Assembly: GCA_009193035.1 (NCBI GenBank)
Contig: SWDT01000023.1
Location: 124,001-188,000, forward strand
Length of the DNA stretch: 64,000 nucleotides
Direction of reading: 5' to 3'
DNA from: Halicephalobus mephisto
Lineage: Eukaryota > Nematoda > Chromadorea > Rhabditida > Panagrolaimidae
Each line of letters begins with the position of its first letter. Positions within the stretch are counted from its first letter, which is position 1. The notes below the pieces were generated by a model. That model was not told where the DNA came from. It was given only the letters and a program-made list of their open reading frames with translations, and did not search any database. The position numbers were made by a program, and so were the translations under genes. Positions 36,401-45,918 of this stretch are shown here, one piece after another.

Positions 36401-38416
36401 AAAATTTCGAAAAAATTTTATTTTTTTAAAATTTATAAAATCAGTTTTGTTTGAAAATTCATAGTATTTTAAAATTAAAGTCAACTTTAAAAATCTAATG
36501 AATTTTTAATAATTTATAAGATTATTAAACTTTTAAATTGAATTTTGGAGAATTTTCGGCATTTTTATAGGTTTTTAATTAATTTTCGAAAATGACCAAA
36601 ATTTCAAAATTGAAACTAAATTTAAAAAATTCCATTTTTTATTTTTCAAAAATCCTATTAATTTTTAAAATAAAAAAAATAAATTTCTTTTTTTTGAAAA
36701 TCTTTAAAATTTTTAAAAATAATTTAAAATTCATTTATTGTCATATTTTAATTTCGAAATTATTCAAAAAATTAAAAAAAATAAAATTATTCAAAAAAAA
36801 TTGAAATTATTTAAAAAATTAAAAAAAAATAAAATTATTTTAAAAATTTGAAAAAATTGAAAAAAAAATAAAATTATTTAAAAAATTTGAAAAAAATAAA
36901 ATTATTCATAAAATTAAAAAAAATAAAATTATTTTAAAAATTTTTAAAAAATTGAAATTTTCAAAAAAATATTATTAAAGAAAATAAAATTGTTTTAAAA
37001 ATAACAAAAAAGGATCAGATGAAGGATATGAATGTGGGACTTCCTCAGGCGGATCTGTTTTCAAAAGGTGAGACAATTCTACCCTAAGGCCGTCAAGTTG
37101 ACTAAAAGCAAAAATATGACATTTTCGAACAACTTTGAAATCACTTAGGTCAAAAATTATTATTTAAAAAAATTAAAAATAAAAGTTTTCCGAAATTTTC
37201 AAAAAATTTTAAATCATGGATTTTTGATTTTTTTGAATTTTTGAGAAATTCTGGAAATTTATGGAACTTTATAGAGGATTCTGAAAAATTATAGAAGATT
37301 CTAAAATGTTTTAGAAGTTCTTTCAGAATTTCGAAATCTATTAAATTCTAAAAAGTTTGTGAAATGTTTTCAAAATTTTGGAAATTGTAGAGATTCTGAA
37401 GATGCTAGAAGATTTTAAGATTTCTCAAAAGTTCCTTTAGAATTTCGAAATTTACTAAATTCTAGAAATTCTAAAAATTTTAAGATTTCGAAATATATTA
37501 AATTTTAGAGATTCTAAAAACTTTAAGATTTCTCAAAAATTCCTTCAGAATTTCGAAATCTATTAAATTCCAAAAAGTTCGTAAAATGTTTTTAAAATTC
37601 TGGAGATTCTAGAAATTCTAAAAATTTTAAGATTTCGAAATCTATTAAATTCTAAAAAGTTCGTGAAATGTCCTTAAATTTTTGGAGATTTTAAAAAATT
37701 ATAAAATGTTTTAAAAGTTCTTTCAGAATTTTATAAATTTTAAAAAATTTCATCCATCTGATTCTAGAATTTTTTGTAAAATTTAATTTAAAAGATTAAA
37801 CTCATTATATTATTTAATAATTTTATTTTTTCGAAAAATACAATAACGAACAATTTTGAAAAATGACATTTTTAAAAAAGAAGAAATAATCCAGGATTGA
37901 TGGAACAAATCCTTGACTTTAAACATCAATCAAAAAACGGTCAAACGGAATTTAACAAGCGTAAAAAAGTGACCAATTTTTTTCTAAATTTAAATTTCCA
38001 AAAAAAGAATTAATTTTTCAAAAAAATTAAAAATTTCAAAAAAAATTAAAAATTTCAAAAAAAAATAAATTTTCGAAAAAAAATTAAATATTTCGAAAAA
38101 AATTTAAATTTCCGGAAAAATTAATTTTCGAAAAAATTCAGATAAGTTTATAAATTTCCTGTTTTTTTTACTTTTTTATTTTTTATAATTTAAAAAAAAT
38201 AAAAAAATTTTAAGTTCTAATTTTTGAGAAATTTTTAATTTTAGAATTTTCGAAAAAATTTAATTTAAAAAAAATAAAAAATCTTAAATTATGAATTTTA
38301 GAAAAAATAAAATTTTTTTTAGATTTAAAAACCAAACCTGATTCTGTGGTCTCGACACGAACAGGTCCTGGACGTTTACCTCCCATGGTCCCGCCGAAGG
38401 GAACAGTGAATCCCAT
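30438..38416 (-). CDS. Stomatin-family membrane protein with long N-terminal extension
   Basis: Exons are 38416-38338, 33771-33439, 33029-32850, 31949-31409 and 30510-30438 (401 aa). The core is typical stomatin: a hydrophobic hairpin ([18 protein letters not shown], around residues 146-170) with the conserved proline, [30 protein letters not shown], the PHB domain with VDAVVYYRV and [17 protein letters not shown], and the C-terminal [19 protein letters not shown]. Stomatins sit in the inner leaflet, oligomerise, and tune ion channels; C. elegans relatives are MEC-2, UNC-1 and the STO proteins. The 137-residue cytosolic N-terminal part is acidic and Ser-rich. Exon 1 ([13 protein letters not shown]) is linked only by phase and a good donor across a 4.6-kb intron; an alternative is a start at the ATG at 33757. 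Confidence 0.88.
32009..32790. repeat. Two tandem arrays in a stomatin intron
   Basis: A ~123-bp unit with AAATGGTCCTGACACGAATTT and CCTACAATTACAGTACTAC occurs 2.3 times at 32009-32285. A ~65-bp unit with ATAATTCGTCTCGAGACAAT and TATCACGTAAAATCAAGG occurs about 4.5 times at 32490-32790. Both are well conserved between copies. Confidence 0.6.
33059..33091. other. Short intronic hairpin
   Basis: GTGGATGACC and GGATCATCC arms with an inner GGTCCCC/TGGGG pairing form a compact stem in the intron after stomatin exon 2. It is too short for a typical miRNA precursor. Function unknown. Confidence 0.25.
34860..35160. repeat. Microsatellite-like array AAATATAAGATGAAA
   Basis: Units of 12-17 bp (AAAATATAARATGAAAA) repeat about twenty times within the long first intron of the stomatin gene. 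The open frame on the minus strand here consists only of Ile/Leu/Phe/Tyr runs and is not a gene. Confidence 0.7.
35440..36080. mobile_element. TIR element M4, copy 1, with internal ~120-bp repeats
   Basis: The left flank (GGAACGTTTCTGTTTCGA...TTATTTTCCAAC, 35460-35505) and the right flank (ATTGGAATATAAACGTTCGGGACAGAAACGTC, 36029-36065) are inverted relative to each other around an ACGTTTCTGT core. Between them is a ~120-bp unit (TCTTCAGAATYCTGGATTCTGGAAGTTAATTTTTG) in three tandem copies. The same unit and the same right end (GACAGAAACGTC) occur at 58730-59350. It lies in the stomatin first intron. Confidence 0.45.
36080..38330. other. AT-rich intronic stretch
   Basis: Part of the putative first intron of the stomatin gene. 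Mostly A/T homopolymer mixtures; 37250-37750 has dispersed TTCTAGAAATTCTAAAAATTTTAAG words. One GC-richer patch (37010-37115) contains a GTGAGA donor-like word after TTTTCAAAAG but no supported exon. Confidence 0.4.
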
Positions 38417-38689
38417 TGTTCAAAAAAAATACAAAATTAGAATTTAAAAAAATACAAAATTAGAATTTAAAAAAATCCAAAAAAGTTGAAGACAATTTTT
38501 GGATTCGGCAAAGGATGAGCAGGAGCAATGCCTGTGGCCATCTAGTCGTGCATAATCCAGTTTCCGGTAAAAATTCGAAAACTGGCCATTGGACGTTAAG
38601 AATCAGGATTATTTTGTCAATGTTGTGAAATGTAAAATCAATTTTTAAAAAAATTTGACAATTGTGAAAAAATTTTAAAAAATTTGAAT

Positions 38690-39010
38690 AAAAAAAATTC
38701 TTAAAAACGAAATTCCTAACTACCGTAATCAAATGCACTATTTTTAAACAAAAACAAAATTCTTAACTACCGTAATCAAATAGACTATTTTTAAATAAAA
38801 ATAAATTTTTTTAAAATTTTTAAAAACGAAATTCTTAACTACCGTAATCAAATGGATTATTTTCAAACAAAAACAAATTTTTTAAAAACGAAATTCTTAA
38901 CTACCGTAATCAAATAGATTGTTTTTAAACAAAAATATATTTTTTTAAATTTTTTAAAAACGAAATTCTTAACTACCGTAATCAAATGGCTTGTTTTTAA
39001 ACAAAAACAA
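38690..39010. repeat. Tandem ~60-bp array, five copies
   Basis: Unit with AAATTCTTAACTACCGTAATCAAATGG followed by ATTTTTAAACAAAAACAAA. It lies in the presumed promoter region upstream of stomatin exon 1. The stretch 39010-39790 has diffuse related words and no visible gene. Confidence 0.6.
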
Positions 39011-39791
39011 ATTTGTTTTAAAAAATTAAAAAAAACAAAATTGACTCTCGTAACGAAAGATCCTGAGGACCATGCAAGTTCCTTAATTTACTAGCCTGAG
39101 GCAAATTGGACAAGAAGAAATGGAAATCAACTTTTGTTATAAAATTTCCTGATTACAGTAATAAAGCAGTTTATTGCTAAGTTTAAGTACAATTTCATTC
39201 AAAAAGACAATTTGAAAAAGTGAAGTTGACATATGTTAGGAAATCCCTGATGACCACGGAAGTTCACTAGCCTCAGAAAAATTAAATTTTAGAAAAATTA
39301 AAAATTAAATTTTAGAAAAATTAAAAATTAAATTTTAAAAAAATTAAAATTAAATTTCAAAAAAATCAAAGTTGATTTTCATCGCGAAAATTCTCAATTA
39401 CAGTAATCAGCGGGTTTATTGTCAAATGCTAGGTGAATTTCATTAAAGAAGATAATTTTCAAAAAAATCAAAGTTGATTCTCACCGCGACGGTTTCTAAA
39501 AACTACGGTGACTTTCTTCATTTATTACTGTAATTCGAACTTTGCCAAAAAGATAATTAAAAAAATACTTTAATCACAAAAATATTTAATGCACATGATA
39601 AATTTGCTTCTTAATAAATATAATTGAAAATAAAAATAAAAATAAAAATCTAAAAGAAGGAAGTAAACTCAGACCGCGGAAGTTTTCGATGAACATGATA
39701 AGCTTATTTGTTTGCCAGTCCGAGTAAAAATTAACGCAAAAAACCAAAGAAGTGTGAAATTGATTCTTGTCGCGAAAATTCTTGATAACTA

Positions 39792-40473
39792 GGTGTTGAA
39801 ACAGAAACTAAAGAGCACCCAAAGAGATGGCCTGAAGATCAGGGAGCACAGAGTACTGTAGGTCAAGAGTACAATCCTTAGTTGTATTGTGCGGAAAAAT
39901 TATGAAAATTGTTCGAGCAAGAATTATACCTCTGTTTTCTATCCTAAGTTACTCTCTAGAAAACAGCGATAATAAGAAACAGATAGTGACTGGAAATGGA
40001 CACTGTCCTTGATTTTCATTTGAGCTGCCAAAGTTACTGCTGAGACAGAAACTAGACTAGAAAAGGAGGACCTGAACAGATGGCCTGAATATCAGGGGAC
40101 GCAGAATACTGTAGGACACGAATGACACTCTCAGTTCTGTTGTTCAGGAGTTGTATAAAAATTGTTCGAGTAAGAATTATACCTCTGTTTTCTATCCTAA
40201 GTTACTCCGTAGAAAACAGTGATAATAAGAAACAGATAGGGGGAAATGGACACTATCCTTGGTTTTCATTTGAGCTGCCAAAGTTACTGCTGAGACAGAA
40301 ACTAAACTAAAAAGCACTTGAAGAGATAGCCTGAATATCAGGGAACACAGAATACTGTAGAGCATGAATAAGACTTTCAATTGTCTTCTATCAAAGTGAG
40401 ATATATAACTGTTGTCCGTGTCTTGTTATCCAATAAAAATTAGTAATATTTTTCCTGTTTCTATCCTAACACC
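39792..40473 (+). mobile_element. TIR element M2, copy 1, with ~240-bp internal repeats
   Basis: It starts GGTGTTGAAACAGAAAC; the complement of its end reads GGTGTTAGGATAGAAAC, giving ~17-bp inverted ends. Inside are about 2.7 tandem units of ~240 bp with ATTCTGTATGCC-type variation: each has AGATGGCCTGAANATCAGG, a TACTGTAG word, GTTCGAGYAAGAATTATACC and GACACTRTCCTTG. A partial inverted copy lies at 49834-50260. No open frame of note, so it is probably non-autonomous. Confidence 0.55.
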
Positions 40474-40479
40474 AGAAAC

Positions 40480-41100
40480 TTAAATTTTTATAAATAAAAC
40501 CGAAAATTAATATAAAAAATTTAAGAAATTTGAAATTGATTCCTGGAACGAAAATGCCCGAAGACAGTAATGGATTTTTTATTTCTTAATTAAAGTGAAA
40601 ATTAGCATAAAAAATTTTAAAAATTTGAAATTTATTTTTTCACGAAAATTTTTAACAACTACGAAAATTAATTTTTTTTCACAACGAACAAAATTTTAAA
40701 AAATTTTCAAAGTGACCTCAACTCCAGCCACAAAATTTCCAGACAAATATGAAAATTCACTAATTTTTTAACACATGTTTATATAAAGAATATTAAAAAT
40801 ACCGAAATTAAAAAAAAATTCTGAAATATAAAAAGCCTCAAAAAATAGGAAAATTTCAAAAATAAAAAAATTCTAAAAATGATAAAAATATAAAAATACC
40901 AAAAATAATAAAAATAATAAAAGTTCTAAAAATATAAAGAATTCCAAAAATACCAAAAATAATAAAATTTCAAAGATTCTAAAAATAATAAAAATTCTAA
41001 AAATAATAAAATTCTAAAAATACCAAAAATTCTAAAAATATAAAAATTCTAAAAATAATAAAATTCTAAAAATATAAAAAATAAAAGAAAGACTTGAAGA
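40480..41100. other. AT-rich spacer with short tandem words
   Basis: AAAATTCTAAAAATAATAAAA-type words repeat at 40850-41090. No gene seen. Confidence 0.4.
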
Positions 41101-41213
41101 AATTTCACCTGAAAAAATTCGATCCAAGAGAAATTTTAAAATTTCGTTTGGCCGAGATTTTGGATTTTCCTTTTTATCTCATTTCGGCCGCTGATGGAAT
41201 AAAAAAGATTTAA

Positions 41214-44200
41214 TTAAGCAGCACAAATTCCCAAAATGTCAATACGACCGAAACTGGCCAGATTTTGCTTTTTGAAGAAACGTCCAAGTTTACTCAAAAA
41301 TGGGTAAAATCGGTCTTTCAAAAAAAATTTTAAAAAAAATTTTAAAAAAAATTTTAAAAAAATTTAAAAAAAAATTTTTGACATTTTTTAAATTTTATTT
41401 TTTTGAAAAAAATTGAATATTATATAATTGTGAGAATTTTTCAAATAAAAAATTTTTAAAAAAGTGGAATTTTTGGCTGTAAAATTAAGTTTTTCAGACA
41501 GGTTTAAATTTTTAATTTTGTATTATTTAATATTAAATTATTTGTTTACTTTTTTGCTAAACAAATTTTGTAAATTTAAAATTATTTTAATTTTTAAAAA
41601 ATAAAAGTTATAAAATTAAATTTTTTTCATAAAAATAAAGTTTAAAAATTTTTTAAATTTAAATTTAAAAAAAAATAAAAAATTATTTAAATTTTAAAAA
41701 AATATTTTTAAAAAATTTTAAAATTATTTAAATTTAAAAAAAATAAAAAATATTTAAATTTTAAAAAAAATAATTTTCAAAAATTAAGTTATTTATTGAT
41801 TTATTTTAAAATGAATAAAAATATTAATCTTTTATTTTCTAAAATTCTTAATGTAATTGGATTTCACATTTAATTGGAAAAATAAAATTTGCAAAATGGG
41901 TATACTTTAAAAAAGTGCAAAATTATGGAAATTTCTACGAATTAGTCCCGACACAAAATTTTGGGATTTTTAAAGATTTTTTAAAATTATTTTCTTTTAC
42001 AAAATGGTCCCAACACGAAATTTTCAAATTTTTAACAATTTTTAAAATTATTTTCTTTTACAAAATGGTCCCGACACGAAATTTTGAGATTTTCAAAACT
42101 TCCCAATAAAACATATTTTTTTACAAAATGGTCCCAACACGAAATTTTGGGATTTTTAACAATTCTAAAAAATCATATTTTTTTACAAAATGGTCCCGAC
42201 ACGAAATTTCCAAATTTTCGAAACTTCCTAAAAATCATATTTTTTACAAAATGGTCCCAACACGAAATTTTGGGATTTTTAAAACTTCTTAAAAATCATA
42301 TTTTTTTACAAAATGGTCCCAACACGAAATTTTTAAAAACTTTCAAAAAGTTATTCTTAAATTTTAAATTTTGAAGATTTTATAAAATTATAAATTTTTT
42401 AATAAATGAAAATTTAGAAAGTAGAAATCAAAGAAAAAAATTTGCTCGAATCCATAAAATGGGAAAAACTGGCCAACCTGGTGACAGATATTGTCCATAA
42501 GCCCTGGATATCCCGAGAGTTGAACTACTCTTCCTCTTGTCGTCTTCCATCATACTATTGTGAAAAAAGTAAAAATTTGTCACAAAAATATCAAAAATCC
42601 TCTCGACACGAATTTTCAGAATTTTCCACTCAGGACCGAAAATACAAAATTCTGAGTTTACATTAGTTTGAGAAGATTGTAATCACATTATTATAAAAAA
42701 AATAAAAATTTACTAAAAACTTCGAAAATTATTTTAACACGAATTTTCGGAATTTTCCATTCAGGACCGAAAATACGAAATTTTGAGTTTATGTGGTTCT
42801 GGAAGGTTCGAAATTACGCTATTATAAAAAAAATAAAAATTTACAAAAAACCTTAAAAAATGTCTCAACATGAATTTTTAGAATTTTCCGCTCAGGACCA
42901 AAAATACGAAATTTTGAGTTTATGTGGTTCTGGAACGTCCGGAAAGCGTTTAATGGATCCCAAAAAGTTTCATAAAATCATACAATATTATGTAATTTTC
43001 CAAAGACCGTAATTTAGAAAGTTAATTCGAAATAAAGTATTTTTTCAATTTTTAAAAAACTAGACTTATTTAAAAAATTTAAATTTGACAAAAATACATT
43101 TCTTCAGAAAAAAGTAAACAGAAAAATCCAGGATGAGTCCCACTGTTTTCCTTTTTTCGACTTTCAAGCTTCAATGAATTCCGATTCGGCTCAGTGCCAT
43201 TTATCCGTCAAATTTAAAAAAAAATTAAAAATACACTTTCAATCGTTTTTTATAAAAAATAAATTTTTTTTAAATATTTAATTTTCAAAAAAAATAAAAA
43301 ATTTTTAGATAAAAAAATTAAAAATAAATTTTCAATCATTTTTTAATAAAAAATAAATTTTTTTTAAATATTTAATTTTCGAAAATAAAAGAATTTTTTT
43401 AAATTAAAAATTAATTTTCAATCGTTTTTTATAAAAAATAAAAAATTTAAAAAAATATTTAATTTAAAAAAAAAATAAGAAATTTTTAGATTAAAAAAAA
43501 TTAAAAATTAATCTTTAATCATTTTTTAATAAAAAATAAATATTTTTAAAAATATTTAATTTAAAAAAAATAAATTCTAAAAATTTTAATATTTTTTTTA
43601 TAAAAAATAAATTTTTCTTAAAAAATTTAATTTTAATTTTCAAAAAATATTTTTTCCAAAAAAATTAAAAATACAATTTGCATTTTTTGAGAAATATAGA
43701 TTTTAGAAAGAATAGAATTTAAAAAATTAAAAAGACATTTTTGTTTTTTTATGAAAAATTATATTAATACAAAAATGAAAATTGTCACGAGATGGTCTCG
43801 ACATGAATTTTTAGAAAGTTTTAGAATTCTTGTTTTAAGTTTTTCAAAAATTTTCTAAATATAAAAATTTTTATATTTTTATTTAAAAAATATAAAAAAA
43901 CAATTTTTTAGAAAATGGTCCTGAGATGAATTTTGAGAACCTTCTAGAATGTTCGTTTTGGACAAGTTTTTAAATTTTAAAGATTATAAAAAATAAAAAA
44001 AAACAATTTTTTAGAAAATGGTCCTGAGATGAATTTTGAGAACCTTCTAGAATGTTCGTTTTAGATAAGATAAAAGATGCCCCAGTATTCGAGCCTGAAA
44101 GAACTTCTCAAAATCGCAGGCTTTCGAGAGTTCTTACAAACTGCTGGGTGTGGTGTAGGTGGGCCTCCCACTAACCACAGGGGTCTAGTAACCATTAGGG

Positions 44201-45640
44201 TCCACTAACCACAGGGGTCGATTTTAGCCTGTTACGGGTCCGCTGGGGCCAGCAGCACTCGGACTCGCCTTTTAATCTTCCACATTCAAATGTGTCCCCT
44301 TTTCACCCCTACTCTCCTGAGGAGAGGTTAGGCTTTTACGACCTGGGTTTTGGCCGACCGGGATTCGAACCTGCGCTTCGACGTGTGATACAACAGCGCC
44401 CACCGCCTCTGCACCACTCCCGGCACTCGTTTTAGACAATTTTTAAATTTTAAAGATTATTAAAAAAAAAATAAAAAATCCAAATTTTATTAAATGGTCC
44501 TGACACGAATTTTGAGAACTTTCCAGAATGTTCGTTTTAGACAATTTAAAAAATTTCTAAATTATTAAAACTTCAATATTATTGTAAACAGTAGTAAACA
44601 AATTTTATTACGAAATTTTCTCGAGACGAAATTCGAGAGCCGATAATTTTCGTATATACAGCTTCTAAAAAGAGGATAGTACTTTTCCTGGATATTCAGA
44701 TCCCGAACAATGGATAAACTAAACGAAGAAGGAAATTCTGGATCCATATCCGGACCATTCAACTTTTAAAGAAAAAATTCTTTTTTGCAAGAAAACAAAA
44801 CTCATCAAAGATTAATTAGGAACAAAAAAACTAAGTTAAAAAACCAAAAAAATTTTCAGACATTTTAAAACCATTTTTTTTTAAAACTTATGACTTGGAC
44901 TTTTTTCGAAAAAAAATTATTAACTAGATCCATTTTAAAAAGCTATAAATTTTATTATTTTTTCAAAAATTATAAAAAAACTAATTTTTCCATTTTTTCA
45001 GAAAAAAATTTAGGTCTCAAGCCTATTTTTTCAAAAAAATTACCTTTACCACTTTTTCCGGAAAATTACAAATTTTACCATTTTTCTCCTAAAAAACGTA
45101 AATTTTGCCACTTTTTCCAAAAAAATTATTTTTACCATTTTTTCCTAAAAATTACAAATTTTACCACTTTTTCCCAAAAATTACAAATTTTACCATTTTT
45201 CCCAAAAATCACAAATTTTACCATTTTTTTCCGAAAATCACAAATTTTACCATTTTTTTCCGAAAATTATAAAATAGACCATTTTTTTGAAAAAATTTAT
45301 GTTCCTGACATATTTAAAGAAAAATTACAAATTACACCATATTTTTCTCAAATAAATAATCAAACACACCCTATTTTTACAAAAACTACTAAATCACTTA
45401 CTAGTCTATAAATTTTTTTAAGTACTTTCGTATGGAATAAATTAAATCGACTCGTTTTTCAATTTTCGGACAAATTTCACTTTTTTCAAAGTACTTTTAA
45501 AAAAAAATAAAATTTAAATTCAACTCTCGAGAAAAAAAAATTTTTTTTTTAAAATAATTTTTTTTTTAAAACTTACCTTTAAATAATTGAAATGTAACTA
45601 TTTTCGAATCAGAACTTATTTTTTTCACCGCTTGTTCCAT
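41214..45640 (-). CDS. Possible gene downstream of the Argonaute (fragmentary model)
   Basis: The best-supported piece is exon 45640-45577: an ATG 7 nt behind a TTTGTAG acceptor opens MEQAVKKISSDSKIVTFQLF and ends at a strong GTAAGT donor in phase 1. It begins 279 nt after the Argonaute stop, operon-like spacing on the same strand. Candidate later exons, judged by richer composition and open frames, are near 44720-44650 (FPSSFSLSIVRDLNIQEKYY; the CCAG acceptor gives the right phase), 42563-42470 (MMEDDKRKSSSTLGISRAYG) and 41300-41214 (LGRFFKKQNLASFGRIDILG, then TAA). The links between them are not secure and no domain is recognised. It may be one gene, more than one, or partly chance. Confidence 0.3.
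41930..42360. repeat. Tandem ~62-bp array, seven copies
   Basis: Unit TTACAAAATGGTCCCGACACGAAATTTTGGGATTTTTAAAAC. Related to monomers at 22860-23220, 42580-42960, 43900-44060 and 58010-58300. Open frames through it are repeat artefacts. Confidence 0.7.
42580..42960. repeat. Tandem ~125-bp array, three copies
   Basis: Unit with ACACGAATTTTCRGAATTTTCC, AGGACCGAAAATACGAAATT and GAGTTTATGTGGTTCTGGAA. It is probably a longer form of the neighbouring 62-bp monomer family. Confidence 0.6.
44066..44426 (-). mobile_element. tRNA-derived SINE with target-site duplication
   Basis: GC-rich 361-bp insertion in AT-rich tandem repeats. Read on the minus strand it starts GTGCCGGGAGTGGTGCAGAGG, with a Pol III A-box-like word (44406-44416) and a perfect B box GGTTCGAATCC (44361-44371) about 45 nt apart, as in a tRNA gene; the T stem does not pair properly, so it is not a functional tRNA. 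About 270 bp of non-tRNA body follow, ending in a T/A-rich tail (CTTTTATCTTA). The 10-bp word TCGTTTTAGA flanks it on both sides (44056-44065 and 44427-44436), and the pre-insertion site is intact in the neighbouring repeat copies. Confidence 0.75.
44990..45290. repeat. Tandem ~28-bp array
   Basis: Unit AAATTTTACCATTTTTTCCG plus AAAATCAC, about nine copies. The plus-strand open frame across it encodes only ITNFT/LPFF-type repeats and is not supported as a gene. Confidence 0.7.
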
Positions 45641-45918
45641 GGCGTTTCTACAAATGCAGATCTACATCCGGAATTTTGGACATTCCGACAAAATCAAATC
45701 AAAAAAATTTCCAAATTCAAAAACTAAATTCTCCCAGAAACTTGAGATTCCAATGCTTTTTCCTATCTTTTTTTAGTCTCTTAATAAAATTTATTTAAAT
45801 TCAAAACAATACAAAAATGATTTGCAAAAAAACTCAGCATACTACAATGATAATTAGTTACAAAAACCAATAACGAATACAAAGCAGTAACTAACTGGAT
45901 ATCACAATAAATACCTAT

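Noticed and set aside
37010..37115. GC-richer patch in the stomatin intron as an extra exon or snoRNA
   Set aside because: No consistent open frame in phase and no C/D or H/ACA box arrangement that held up.
41915..42374. Overlapping plus-strand frames with KWSQHEI-type repeats
   Set aside because: Translation of the 62-bp tandem array.
44352..44426. Functional tRNA on the minus strand
   Set aside because: B box is perfect but the T stem and acceptor do not pair; it is better explained as the head of a SINE.
44890..45411. 173-aa plus-strand frame
   Set aside because: Phe/Ile/Thr repeats from the ~28-bp array; no start context, codon pattern or domain.
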